Positions 35,037 to 46,396 of a stretch of 64,000 nt of DNA are shown one piece after another (the first letter of the stretch is position 1; each line of letters starts with the position of its first letter). A program made the translations under genes and the position numbers. The DNA is from Cercophora sp. LCS_1 (Eukaryota; Ascomycota; Sordariomycetes; Sordariales; Lasiosphaeriaceae). The DNA lies in assembly GCA_036250225.1 (NCBI GenBank), contig JAPZLL010000004.1, forward strand, positions 1,550,001 through 1,614,000. Reading direction: 5' to 3'. The notes under the pieces are model-generated. The model was not told the origin of the DNA, ran no database searches, and saw nothing but the letters and a program-made list of their open reading frames with translations.

Positions 35037-35223
35037 ATACCGGCGGGCACTTGAAGGGTGGGGAACAAGGGGCGTTTCGACTATGGCGCCCAAGGTGACT
35101 GCCCTGGGAGGATGTAGGAAGACGCCTGGCGGCATTGTAGCCTGTATATGCTGTGTGTGTTATGTATTATAGGAAGAAGGCATTGGAAACACTTGCATCG
35201 ACGTCGCGCCGTGTCTAGAACGA

Positions 35224-35838
35224 CTAAAGCAACGCCTTCTCAAACACCCTCAATTCCGCCTTGGTCATCAGATGCACCGCAAGATGCGGATAATCCTTCC
35301 CAAAGTCTTCGCTCTTGACAACCTGGTATCCCAATCTCTTGTACCACGCTTGCAATCGCACCTTGAAGGGGTGCTCAAACTCCAACGACACCAGCAGCTC
35401 GCACTGCATCTTCGTCTTGCCCATTGTGCGACACTGTTCTTCAGCGAATTGCACCAGCTCTTTTCCTATCCCGTTGCCCCGAAACGCCGGGTCACACGCT
35501 AGCATGCCAAAGTCGCCATGTGTGTTGGAGAGCGGGAAGAAGCGGATACAGCCCACGAGGGAATCGGCCGAGAGATCGGGGGCGCGAAACGCAAGGGCGA
35601 GCTCGCGGTTCTGGAGAAATTGTTGAATTTCGGGGGCGCCCGTTCGTTCGTACGAGAGTCTGAAGAGGCCTTCTTCGGCGGCCGTGTAGACCGTGTTGAT
35701 GAGCTCGACCAGGCGGTCGACGAGGGCGACGTCGGAGGATAGGTTGGTGGCGGGAATGGCGATCTGGATTGACGCGTTTGGCGTTGGTGGGGGCGTGCTG
35801 AGGGAGGGCGGGACGGGGGTTAGGGTTGGGCACTCCAT
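35224..35838 (-). CDS. GNAT-family N-acetyltransferase
   Basis: Single exon, 204 residues, ATG 35838, stop 35226-35224. The GNAT core spans about residues 25-200: an N-terminal helix (VDRLVELINTVYTAAEEGLF), central strands (LVGCIRFFPL, HGDFGMLACDP), then motif A with the acetyl-CoA pyrophosphate loop R120-G-N-G-I-G125 followed by helix KELVQFAEEQ. Motif B follows (LQAWYKRLGYQVV). The Q/RxxGxG/A signature is complete, so it should bind acetyl-CoA. The acceptor substrate cannot be read from sequence. A Pro-rich N-terminal tail precedes the domain. It converges with the small membrane protein gene ending at 35036. Confidence 0.88.
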   Translation of the reverse strand: MECPTLTPVPPSLSTPPPTPNASIQIAIPATNLSSDVALVDRLVELINTVYTAAEEGLFRLSYERTGAPEIQQFLQNRELALAFRAPDLSADSLVGCIRFFPLSNTHGDFGMLACDPAFRGNGIGKELVQFAEEQCRTMGKTKMQCELLVSLEFEHPFKVRLQAWYKRLGYQVVKSEDFGKDYPHLAVHLMTKAELRVFEKALL

Positions 35839-36957
35839 CTTTTTCGAGGTGGCGCTCGGTGTGGAAAAGGATTATTGGATCGGGTCGGTTGTGTGGAGTT
35901 TGGTCCAGGTTAGGGAGTCCTATCTTGTTGACTGTAGAGAAACTCTTTCGGTCAGTTGTTTTCGGGAGATTCGGCTTTTGCGCGTTGTTGCCGACTTCAT
36001 GCTGTGGATCAAGGAAAGGGCGTGGTTCGCGTCCAAAATAAGCCAAAGCCACGAACTTTAGATGGAGAGCAGAGGGAAACCGACTCCTGAGGAAGGGAAT
36101 ATGTGAACGAAGGATGACTAGGTCCTAGCTTTTATTCAGGCTTCTTATTTTTCAGTTATGTATGCTCCATGGTCATTGCGTTCAACCATCTAATTCTAGA
36201 CAGCTTTGACTGCATATTCTGTCCAGTAGAAAAACTTGGCAATCACGGATTCATCCGTTGTGGAACCTTGACCCTCCATCCTTCAAACATAACAGATTGC
36301 AGTCTGCTTTATAAACATGCTTCCAACAACTTTCTATAGCCTTGGACCATGGCTTTGCTTCCCAGCTTGCCCATAGATGGCCGTTGTAGCGCCAGCAGGG
36401 GTGGGAAGGACTGTGTTGAGCCTCTCGACAAACCATTATTTTCATGTGTGTTGGCAAGCTTACCAGGAAAATGACGGGGCACCTTGGGTCATTTTGAGGC
36501 TGAGGTGTACCGTGGGTCTTTCATTGGACGTAGGTATGTTTAACTTCACACCTTTGACGCAAGATACATGTTGAAAAAAATCTCCATATCAAATGAGATG
36601 GGTCTATAATTTTATCGACAAAGAATCGGTTTGGTGTCTCCTACATTGAGTTGTACAATGCCCTTCCACAATGTTTACACGAGGCCGAACACGGAACCGT
36701 CATCCATCCCAGCTGCATCTCTATCGTACACGCTATTGTGTCGTATTGTACACGCCACTGCTGAGGTCTCAGTCGACGCATTTGTTCTAACCCGTCAGCA
36801 GAGCAGAGCTGAACTGTGCCCTTCAAATCCCTCTGTCTGGAAGCCCACATGCAGCACCAGGCAAACGCCGAGGTAGCCCAGCTTTGACCTAAGCATCTTC
36901 TGTTGTGCCCATCCCCCTTTTCAGCGGCCGTCGTGGATGCTCGTCACAGATCTTGAT
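35839..36957. other. Intergenic region, AT-richer, nothing recognised
   Basis: Promoter of the GNAT gene, then a lower-GC stretch (36.1-36.7 kb) with no open frame of interest. No terminal repeats or RNA gene found. Confidence 0.4.
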
Positions 36958-37296
36958 TCACTGCTTGGTGAAGGTAGAGTCAACCTTGCAAATTTGCCTC
37001 AGGGCTTCGAGACGGGGTTGTATGCCAGGACCTCTCAAATCCAATGTCCGTTGCGTGAGCGTGTCGGGAACCGAAGAAACGTCGTAGATGAAGCGACTCA
37101 GCATCAGGTCGTGTACTTCTGGCTTCCTGCTTGTGTCCCCGAGTTAGATCAACATATCTGGGCGCTGAGGGGTGAGGGATTGAATATTTGGACGGGCGGA
37201 GGCGGGTGCTACGAACTTGATGTCAGCAGCTTGCGGTCCGACACTGTTGTCGGACAGCATAATGGCAACGTGAGAGGGTTCATGTTGTGAGGCCAT
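36958..37296 (-). CDS. Small hypothetical protein with one 90-bp intron
   Basis: Exon 1 is 37296-37213 and exon 2 is 37122-36958; 82 residues. Unspliced, one frame runs from ATG 37296 to TGA 36958 with a single TAA at 37146-37144. That TAA is part of CTAAC, a standard branch site, and a 90-bp intron (donor GTAGCA, acceptor GGAAG, branch about 18 nt before the AG) removes it in phase. Exon 1 is MASQHEPSHVAIMLSDNSV..., exon 2 reads LSRFIYDVSSVPDTLTQRTL and ends in FTKQ. Coding-like composition stands out from the flanking noncoding DNA. No family recognised. The alternative is a longer gene with a nonsense change (CAA to TAA). Confidence 0.5.
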
Positions 37297-38724
37297 GTGA
37301 ACACTGGGAACCGGCCAAATTCACGTGAAGAGGGAGGTAGATATTAAGGTCAAAGGCAGCCCTTGAATACTTGGAGTGCGTTGATACAGAAAGTCGATGC
37401 GGTCAGTAGTATACCTGAATGCTAGAGACAACGCGTCAACCATTTATACATAGATACAGGCGGGGAGAATCATCTTGCATCTTATTTTGGGCCAACCTGT
37501 TCGTTCATGAAGTGAGTGATGCATTTCTCCTGAGCTTGCCACGCTCTCAGCAAGACATCCTCGACCTTGGGAAAACACCCAGGAAATATTTCGGGAGCCA
37601 ATCGGGACACTCCATCGGGGACCCCTGCAGTGGCAAGAACCTGCCAGACATGAGTGTGTCTGTTGTTTGGGGGGTTGAGTGGACGTTGGGACGCAGACGC
37701 TTTCGTCAAGTGGAGCGACCGAAGGAACCTCCATCTCATGGACTTCTCTTTTTTTTTGTGGATTCGTCGTCAGGCTCTGCGGAATTGGGAGCCGCATGGT
37801 TCGGAAAAAGAAAAGAGTTCGACTCCCAAACCTGGAACCAACCCAAGTGTTACAAAAAAGTGGCCGACACAACATCGCATGGCTTCAAGCCACCACAGAT
37901 TTCCCGACCAACAATACAATAATACTATTCGAAATTCGGAATACTGTACTTCGACGTTGGTGAAACATTTCCTTACGCTTTGAGAATTTCTTCTAGGGTT
38001 TTTTCGCAGAGAAACATCGCCTTACGTTTTCTAGAAAGCGGAGTTTTCTGTGCGACGTGCGCTTGGCAATCACTGTTTCCTCACATGGGCGGGCAACTTG
38101 GGCAACTGCCCTAAAGTGGCGACAGGTAATTTCGCTTGAAACGAGACTGGCCGAGACCTGGCGCAGGGGTTAGACCTGGTGGCATGCCCATCATTGGCCC
38201 AGGAAATTTGGCGTGATGGACTCTCCAGAGGCGCCGAGAGTTTTTCTCGGGAAAAGTTGTATGAACCTATCAGAACTTGGGGCAAGCTAGCGGCAGCCAG
38301 ATTGGTCTGGCAATTCCTCTGCAGGCACATCTGAAACGGAGCACCGCAATGGGTCGCCAGAGGCATTTGGGACAAGGCATCCAGGGGGTTTGCGGTTTTC
38401 GTGCAGGCGGAATACAAATCGAATACACACTTCTTCAGCAGGCGGCTGCCTCAAAGTTGATCACACCAGGTTCCCCCAGTTGACCTTGTTTGTAATATGT
38501 GCCGCGTGGTGCGTTCTGCATGTTGTAGAGTGCTTCTTTGCGTGTCATCCCGTCGCACCCACTGCCGGCAGCCTGGATGCAGATGCAGGAACCTTGGAAT
38601 GAACCCACCACCCGCCAAATAGATCGCGGCGTCAAGTTGCGCCTTCCCGCCCAACCTGCCATGGCGCTCTCTCGACTGCCCGTACCTGCCGGCAGCAACG
38701 TCTCACATATACCTCATCGCTCCC
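37297..38724. other. Intergenic region, no supported gene
   Basis: Frames at 37.4-37.9 kb overlap on both strands and lack support. An ATG at 38661 (MALSRLPVPAG) in good context opens 76 codons in another frame and could be an upstream ORF or alternative first exon of the zinc-finger gene; no splice was found that joins it in phase. Confidence 0.4.
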
Positions 38725-41239
38725 ATGCGAAGCGACCCGCACCTCAGACCTCGACACAAACTGATGTCGGACCACCGCAGGACCCTAGGGATTTGCGAGG
38801 CAATATTCCCTTGTTCCCACAACACACCTTCAACAACGAATCATCCACCAAAACAACCATCAGAGGACAGGGTATTCTCCCATTCCTCTAAGCTCCCTAC
38901 CTCGAGACACAAGCCCTCGGACTCTGTCGACTCTGCGATTGGCTCGTCGGTCGGAAGTAACAACGGCGATGTGGGAGACACAACGCCAACAGCGCTTCCG
39001 ATCTTGCATGCCGATGACGAAGTCGGTTCGGCTCCGCGGTCGGTGCCACAGAGTCTTCCGAGGATCGACTCCCCGACGGTGGGCGAGGTTGCGGAGATAG
39101 GTTCGCCAGGGACTGCTATTGGCCATGAAATTGATTCGGCACGCTCTACCACCGTGACCAAGGGCAAGAAACGACCAGATTCCTGGGATGGTGGAATTGG
39201 TGACGTTATGGCCGTTGACAGGCCTGAGCCGATAGCCTCTGGGCCGGCTTTGGCTACAGAAAGCAGGGAGAAGTTGCACTTTGAGATGGTCTTTTCAGAG
39301 AGGCCCCATCTTGCAAGCGCCTTGGCTGATGACACGTTACGGAAGCTGCTTGGGATTCCGCTTCACGTCCTTGAGCTCCAAGACAGCGCCATCAGTATCA
39401 CTGAGATCTATCTGCAGGATCTAGCCAACTTGGTAAGAAAGGACCCGCGGTGCCCTGACTGGGCTTTGCATCGGGAGCCGGAGGACAGCCCCTCGACGGA
39501 GAGCACCCAAGGCCAGCGGCTTCCGCGCCACGGCGGTGGAGCCGGTTCAAGCAGCAGGTCCGCTACACCTCGGCTGCCGGGAAGGACACGGAAACGCGAT
39601 CAAGATGAAGAAGACGAGGATTTAGATGACCAAAACCGCAAAGACAAGAGACGCGCCAAAGCCGCAGGCAAGGAGAGAGCTGAGGTGACAGATACAACAC
39701 CGTATCCGTGTCCCTTCCGGAAGCACAGCCCGACACTGTTTCACGTCAGAGACTATGCCAAATGTGCAAATAGACCCTGGGTTGGCATACCGGGATTGAA
39801 GTGAGTTTTCCCAAACACGCTCCCTCACTTGATTCAGCAAGGCTAATGCAAGCGCCTCAGGAGACACATCACAGCGGACCACTACAAGCAGACTCCAGCT
39901 CGTTTCTGTTGCCCGAGATGCAAACGGGGCTTCGAGTCCAAAGAGAGCCTAGATAGACACGCAACCAGTCCGGTGGCGTGCACTCCTCGAGAGAGCCCCG
40001 AGGCGGGAATCATGAGCCGGCTCCAGGACGGCATATCGCTGGAAACCAGTAATATCCTCTGTTCGCGGGGGGTCAACAAAGTCATGGACTGGAATCGATT
40101 GTGGGTTGCGATATTTGGTAACAATGATCCTGTCAAGGATAGCCGTGAGTAACCCTTGGTACTACCACCTCCCCAAGCCGGCGGTCTGACAACGCCCTGC
40201 CTTCCCAGACTTTGATCCCGTTGTCGAGCTTGACGAAGTCATGGCGAAATTTGAAACGCAGTTTCCTGATCTCGTTGCATCACTGGATAAATACCTCCGG
40301 GTACCGCCCGGCGAGGGCGCGTACCTTAGCTTGAAGGGAAGGCTAGACGGCATCGGCAACATGGTCGAGGGATGGATGAGAGAACTGTTCGAAACATGCA
40401 GGAATATTCCGTTCGAACAGCAAGTCGTCGAAGTTCTTGCGACTGTCCCAGAGCACATCGAGGTTCCGCAGGCTGACAACACGAGCCCTGGCGTGCCAAG
40501 CGGTAGCGTCACAGCAGACTGTACGCACGACATGTGGCAGGAACCGGACTTGTCCCTGGTTCCTGACGTGCTATTCCCAGCCACCAACGGGGCGGAGTGT
40601 AACGGTGGTGTTGGCAGCAGCTTGTTGGTGGATCAGCAGTGTCTCGGCAGCCCTGACACTAGAATCCAACAGCCAGCAGTCTGCGGCGTTCCCGGTAGCC
40701 AAATGCACCCGAAAAGCTTGCCAATCACCTATAGGCCGATGGCCTACAATATCGGCCCCTGGAAACTTGGGAACCAGACAGCAACTTACCCTTCGTATTC
40801 CCATCCTCCACCGCCATCAATACCATTGCCCGCACTGCCGGATCTTGCACCACAACGGCATCTCCAACCTAGACCACGCCCTCCTCTGGCCGATCCCGCA
40901 GCCCAGCGAGCTGTCCAATATTCGATGACGGCCAGTCATCAACACCTCACGCACTATCAACCGCAAGTTCCCTCGCCCCTAGCAAAGTTTCACGAGCGCA
41001 ACCCGGGCTCGGAAACGCCAGGATTCAGCCCAGAGTCGACAGCGAATCCGAAAAAATCCCTTCGAGACTCGGGGGTTAGTGATGTGTGGTCACTCCATAG
41101 CGGCTATGGCGCGTCCTCCGCGCTTCTATACACGAACCCCTATGACCTTGGTGGCATGGATACTGGCGCTGAGGGGACGGGTGCTCATCAAGGTGATTTT
41201 GATGGAGTTACAACTTTCGTTAACACTGAAGATGAATAA
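38725..41239 (+). CDS. C2H2-like zinc-finger protein, probable transcription factor
   Basis: Exons 38725-39800, 39861-40144 and 40209-41239 give 796 residues. Introns of 60 and 64 bp have GTGAGT donors and CTCAG / CCCAG acceptors and keep phase. The first 320 residues are acidic/Ser-rich, then a basic patch (RTRKRDQDEEDEDLDD...KDKRRAKAAGK). The finger pair spans the first intron: C329-x17-C347-x13-H361-x4-H366, a long-spaced degenerate finger typical of a fungal family (CPFRK...), and C376-x2-C379-x12-H392 (CPRCKRGFESKESLDRH). The C-terminal 330 residues are rich in Pro, Gln and Ser, like an activation region. It is presumably nuclear; targets unknown. The start is the first in-frame ATG. Confidence 0.78.
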
Positions 41240-41907
41240 TAATCTAGACTAATTACGGCAGCAACTCGGCTGCTGGCGGCCGCAGCGAGGAGTGGGGGTT
41301 CTAGGAGGGGGATAAGCTATGATTTTGGCGTCGAATCTTTCTGTTTAATTCTAGATTTTTCATACCACATCTCTTAATTGTACGTTCTTACTGTACTCTC
41401 TAACTTGTAGAATAGAGATCCGGTACTGTGTCATCTGCCTTTCATCGCCCATCGGTTTTAATCGTACTTCAGTTATGGCCGGGTGAGATCTAATATCAAC
41501 AGAACACATGGGCTTGTGCAACTTAACGTTCCCCCTTCCGAGTTTGCAAATTGGCCGTACTTATGTTCTGTAGTTGTAGATAAATGGAACGTTGCGAAGC
41601 TAACACATTTTGACTGACACTGGGTTCTCATCGCCGCTCTCGTTCAGGGAAGGGAGGCATCGAATTCCCTGAGCAACTACCTGTGGTAACTCAACGCTGG
41701 AAACCCCTAGGTCCCAAGGACGCAATTACTAGGCCTTAACTGTGTGGCCTCTGCCCCACCTCCATCCGCTTAAACCAACCCCCCAAAAAGAATCAGGAAG
41801 CGACTCAAAAATCAACGCCCTCCGTCGTGTTTGGGAACCCCACCCCAAAAAGTGAACCTCAAAAGAGACAGCCGCCGCACCCCCTCGGGCCTCAGATAGC
41901 ACCCATC
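41240..41907. other. Intergenic region between convergent genes
   Basis: 3' flanks of the zinc-finger gene (plus) and the tiny Cys-rich gene (minus). No other feature seen. Confidence 0.4.
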
Positions 41908-42108
41908 CTACTGCCTATCTCCGTGCCTCCGCCCCCGACGCCGTTGGCGCCGTGACTCGGCGCACCTCTCGCAATAGCTGTCGTGTTCACGGCTTCTATA
42001 CGTCGGTCCCAAGCACATTCGTCTTCTCTCTACTTCTCGGCAGGTTATTACAGGGATCCGTGGCACAACGTGACCGCAGAGGTAGATGTCCAGAGTAATC
42101 CTGCACAT
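41908..42108 (-). CDS. Tiny cysteine-rich protein A
   Basis: Single exon, 66 residues, starting MCRITLDIYLCGH at ATG 42108 (context CAGTCAAG). Cys at positions 2, 11, 23, 32, 46 and 49, the last two as CERC, followed by a very basic tail (RRQRRRGRRHGDRQ). There is no signal peptide, so the Cys/His set is more likely to hold zinc in the cytosol or nucleus than to form disulfides. Tiny proteins beginning MC...CGH are widespread in filamentous fungi and unnamed. Its cysteine spacing matches the next gene on the same strand, so they look like diverged paralogues. The upstream extension of the frame is ignored because it lacks an ATG in good context. Confidence 0.65.
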   Translation of the reverse strand: MCRITLDIYLCGHVVPRIPVITCREVERRRMCLGPTYRSREHDSYCERCAESRRQRRRGRRHGDRQ

Positions 42109-42963
42109 CTTGACTGTGTTTGGGTGTTTTTGTCTGTGTCTAGTGAGTAAGTAAGGTACCCTACCTGGGCTGCGTTTGGTGTTTGGATGGGGTAGCACTT
42201 ACGTGGCTTGGAGCCCGTTTTTGGAAATTGAAGAATCGAGCTGTTGATCTTAGGTTGTGGTTGGCTTCGTTTGTTGTTGAGCAGGCAGTTGTGAACATGA
42301 GGATGTTGAGAATGTAGAGTTCGCTTTGGGTCGACGGGCCTGGAGGGTGGTATTTAAACCTTTCTGAGGGACAGGAGGAGATTGAGGGGGTGAGCTGGAT
42401 GTTTGATAAAGCGAGCCACATGCTGGGAGACTTGTATGGATCATCGAAGTCCTGCAGGCTGGGAATTTCATTTTGCCTTATCCCCCCCCCACGGGGTGGT
42501 TTTGAAACTTCACTTTTGTCACGTTGTGTTGCGGTGTTGGCCTGACACCTGGCCCATTGAGGTTGACGATATCATCCCCAAGCTGAAGGTCTAGTTCCCT
42601 AGTAACCGCAGTGCTGTAACTGGTATCCTGAATTCGGTTAAGCTAGTCATCTACATTTCTAGCACATGAAAGTTTCACGGCTTGTCAAAGTCGCCGGGTT
42701 GGTGGCTTGCAAGAAACGGGCTTGTGGGACAAGTTGAGCGTTTGGAACCATTTGTCTAGGATAACGGGTGATGTTACAGTTGTCAATCCACTAGCTCACG
42801 TTCCGGCTACATCTTGACGAAGCCCCTGATACCAATCCCTTTTCTCTAAGCGACCCCACTGCCTCGCAGTATTGAAACCCCATCAAGTCCTTCTCCCCTT
42901 CCAAGCAGCCGTCACGCTCCCAGTCTTCCCCGAGGTTCAAGTGGGTGCTGGTGCCGACTCGTA
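42109..42963. other. Intergenic region between the two tiny Cys-rich genes
   Basis: Upstream region of gene A. A possible 5'-UTR intron lies just upstream of its ATG. No other gene seen. Confidence 0.35.
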
Positions 42964-43122
42964 TCAGAACGGCGAACAGCTACTGCAAGTATAGGCAGAG
43001 CAGTCTCTGTCTTCGAAGGTGCTGCCGGTGGTGCAGGAGATCGAGCCGGGGTCAGCGCATTTCTGTGTCTCGGTTGGATTTCTACAGCCGCAGCGATAAA
43101 GGTTGTAGATTGTGTGACACAT
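42964..43122 (-). CDS. Tiny cysteine-rich protein B
   Basis: Single exon, 52 residues: MCHTIYNLYRCGCRN... ending CSPF, TGA at 42966-42964. Eight Cys at 2, 11, 13, 22, 30, 41, 46 and 49. Positions 2, 11, 46 and 49 match protein A exactly and 22/30 nearly match its 23/32, which is unlikely by chance at this length. No signal peptide. A longer open frame on the same strand in another phase (132 codons) overlaps it but reads as Pro/Ser/Thr-rich noise; the Cys pattern and the shared MC start favour this frame. Metal binding is likely by analogy with C-x2-C; the role is unknown. Confidence 0.6.
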   Translation of the reverse strand: MCHTIYNLYRCGCRNPTETQKCADPGSISCTTGSTFEDRDCSAYTCSSCSPF

Positions 43123-44170
43123 GATGCTGGTTGGGATGTCGGTGGTGTTGAGGTGCAGTAATCTGAAAAGCAGGTGTCGACGGGCTTGACTGTGAGTGCT
43201 TCGAGGTTAAGCGGCAGATGGCTGGAGAATAGATAGCTTGGTGAGGATCGAAGCTGCGAGTTAAAACTGGGTGGCCGTTTATATGTGACGTGGAGATGCA
43301 CGGTTCTCATCAGGCTTGCGTCATGGCAGCGCTGGGCTCGGCACTTGGTCGCTGATGGAGCTGAGACAGCTAGGGGCTTGAGGATACGGAATATACGGTG
43401 GTGGATATCACGGATAAGTGACTAGCTGAGTGAGATGTGGAACAGCGCTGACGAGAAGGAGAGACATTGCCCTGACATGGTTCCGGAGGATCATCTCAAT
43501 GGGATGTGAATGCCTTAGTTAGCACCGTGAAGTATCGAGGGAAACGATTGGAGAGAGGAGTCTCATGCATCAGAAGTTATTACGGTGCCCCGAAGGAACC
43601 GCAAGGCGTAGTGATGCTCGTGCTGTGATTTGAAGGAGAGGTTATCATCGCGGCGCTGGGCTCGGCGTCCGCCCGGGAATCCTTTTGACCACGGTCATTT
43701 GAGTTGCGATAGCGCTATAAATGCAGAGTCACGGTTGAAAAATTGTTGGGAGTGCCGTGTTTCATGATGCGACCGACTGGAAGGAGCGATGGAATGTGGC
43801 ACCGAGAACGCCCACTGCACCCACCTCCTTGTTGCTGAATTTTTTTTGGTTGCTGCCTGAAAAATACAATAGTAAGTTGCGACACGGGAAAGCAGGCTGT
43901 AGATTGTCTGGAGAGAGTAGGTCAATGGTCTTGGGTGTGGTTTAGATGACTGTGGTTGAGAGCTGATCGCCGTTGGCCCCCACGCATCGCAGCCAACCTG
44001 GCCAGGCTCAGTCGCGCCTTCACAACATCGATGATTACGCCACTCGAGTTTCTGCTGCTGCAATCTTGGCGCGGCGACAATGTGCTGAGGCACGGTTGTG
44101 GATCTTTCTTCTCTCCTCCCAGCGGTCCTTCACAGCATGACTCTTGGTTTGGAAGGCCCCCATTAACCAA
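43123..44170. other. Intergenic region left of the MITE
   Basis: No supported gene. The target-site duplication of the MITE begins at 44163 (TTAACCA). Confidence 0.4.
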
Positions 44171-44488
44171 GAGCTCTATTTTTCGCACACCCCATTTTTG
44201 TTTTAGGCACACCGCTTTCACACATAACCCTGACCTGCCGCCAATATTTCCGTGTGCCTTTGGGACGCCACTTCCACCACACTTTGGAACTGCCGATGCG
44301 TTTTTTTTTGAAATCAAATACGTATTTAAAATTCCAAATACCTCTATTTATTAATTATTGATGCCTTTTTAGAAGGAGTAGAGGCCAAAATGTGGTAATA
44401 ATTGGCTTTCGTGGCGCCGCCAAAGGCCAAGGTTAGTTGCGGTCGCGGTGTGTCAAAACAAAAAAGGGGTGTGCGAAAAATAGAGCTC
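44171..44488. mobile_element. Miniature inverted-repeat element (MITE), hAT-like
   Basis: An inverted repeat encloses 318 bp of mainly noncoding DNA. The left end reads GAGCTCTATTTTTCGCACAC from 44171 inward; the right end, on the opposite strand from 44488 inward, reads the same. Similarity continues through C-rich and GTTTT blocks to ACACCGC (about 46 bp with a few differences) and more weakly beyond. The middle is AT-rich (44300-44360). Flanks are TTAACCAA on the left (44163-44170) and TTAACCAG on the right (44489-44496): a 7-of-8 match to an 8-bp target duplication, as hAT elements make. There is no transposase, so it would need one elsewhere in the genome. It lies about 240 bp beyond the 3' end of the sugar transporter gene. 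Confidence 0.75.
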
Positions 44489-44726
44489 TTAACCAGGACC
44501 CAAAAGCGCTGCCGACAAACAAACCAACACAGGGGGGAGGAAAACGGCGGCTATATTCAGATATTTCAATTGCAGGTCCGTTGCGGACCGACACGTTGCC
44601 GTACCGAGCCATCCGGCCGGTCCAGGCAACACCATGCAGATGACCCATATCCAATCCTCCCAAATCGAGACCACCGAACACCGATTACACGCTATCAAGA
44701 GAAGAAAGAAAAGAGGAAGGCATTAT

Positions 44727-46396
44727 TTATACGCTCTCGTCGCCGCTGCTGGGGTGCTCGACGTGGCCGACGCGACCCTTCTCCGTCATACCCATCTCGG
44801 CCGCAAACGTGGTGTGCGGCACCCAGGTGCTGCTCTGGCGGGGCGTCGTCTCGGCAAGCATCTGGTCGACCTGCTCCAGGGTCAAGCCCTTGGTCTCGGG
44901 GATCAACAGATAGGCAAAGAGGAAACTGCCGACGCAGAGCGAGCCCCAGATGAAGAACACCTTAGCGCCGAGGTTACCCTTGTCCTCGTCCACCATGTAG
45001 GGAGTGATGACGGCGATAATGCAGTTCCCTGGGAATCTGTTAGCTCGAAGCTGGCGACAGCGCAGTTGGCAGACATAGACTTACACATCCAGTTGGACGC
45101 CGTCGACAGAGCGACACCCTTGGCGCGCATGGGGAGAGGGAAGATCTCGCCAATGACGACCCAGGCGCCGGGGCCCCAGGTGGTGGCGAAGAAGGCAATG
45201 TAGATGCAGATGAAGGCGATCATGGCCTTGACGGCGTTGTCGTCATCCGGGCGGACGGTACCGATGATGGCGACGATGAACTCGCAGACGGCCATACCCA
45301 GGGCACCCCAGATCATGAGCCTACGGCGGCCGAGCTTCTCCATGGTGTAGAAAGAGATGGGGGTCGAGCACACGTTGACAAGGGTGGTGATGAGCGAGAT
45401 CAGGAAGGGGTCGCCAATGGTGCCAAGCTGCATGAAGAATGTGGTGCCGAAGTAAAAGACGAAGTTGATACCGGTGAACTGCTGGAACATCTGCATGGCG
45501 GTGCCCAGGATGGTGCGACGCACATAGCTGGAGCCTTGCCAGATGGACCCCTTGAAGCAGTTGGCCCAGGCACCGAAATAGTTGCCCTGCGGCACGGCGT
45601 TGACCTCGTGCTCGTGGTTGGCGATGATCTCGGCGAGCTCGTCCTGGATATAGTTGGAATCGACAGGCTGGTCGCGAAGGCTGGCGAGGGCGGTGGCGGC
45701 CTGGTCGAGCTTGCCCTTCTTGACGAAGTAGCGCGGCGACTCTGGCAGGAAGAAGATGCCGGTTCCGAGGATCAGGGCCCAGAGGATCTGGAGACCAATG
45801 GGAATACGGTACGAGCGGCTATCGTCATAGTCCTGGGTGCCGTAGTCGACGCACGACGCCAGCAAAAGACCGAGGCAGATGCAGAACTGGTAGCCAGACA
45901 CGATGGCACCGCGGACCTTGCGAGGAGCAATCTCGGACATGTACAGAATGATGATGGCCGAGACGAAACCAACGCCCAGGCCGGCGACGAGACGACCAGC
46001 CACAATCATGCCAAGGCTTTCGGAGGCGGTCTGCAGGGCAACACCGATGCAGAAGATGGTGCAGCCGGAGATGATGGTGAAACGACGACCGATCCAATCA
46101 GCGAGGTCACCCGCGATCAGGGCACCGAAGAATGTACCGGCAGAGAGGATGGATGTGATGAGCGACTTGTTGGAGGATGGAAGGGCAGTTGCTTCGGGGC
46201 CGGCAATGGTCTTGATGAAGAACTGCATGCCCATGACGCCGGAGATGTATCCCGAGTCGTAGCCGAAGAAGATACCGCCAAAGGCAGCGAACACGCACAT
46301 TAGGTACGCCTTGAAAGTAACGGGAGCCTCAACGCGCGAGACATCGCCCTCGGCCTCGGCGCCCCTTGGGATAGGGGCCTTTTCGGTGTCGGACAT
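44727..46396 (-). CDS. MFS hexose/monosaccharide transporter (SP family)
   Basis: Exon 1 is 46396-45085 and exon 2 is 45028-44727; the 57-bp intron has donor GTAAGT and acceptor CCCAG and rebuilds SNWMWNCIIAVITPYM. 537 residues with 12 membrane segments. Family marks: GGIFFGYDSGYISGV in TM1, DWIGRR after TM2, GRLVAGLGVGFVSA in TM4, PESPRY at the end of TM6, QQFTGINFVFYFGT in TM7, the second-half GRRR motif, and PETKGLTLEQVDQM after TM12. These are the sugar-porter signatures of proton-coupled or facilitative hexose carriers at the plasma membrane. The N-terminal VEAPVTFKAYLM block resembles fungal glucose transporters, but sugar specificity cannot be told. Strong C-ending codon bias suggests high expression. 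Confidence 0.93.

Noticed and set aside
37740..37850. tRNA-like B-box word GTTCGACTCCC
   Set aside because: No matching T stem, acceptor stem or A box could be folded around it.
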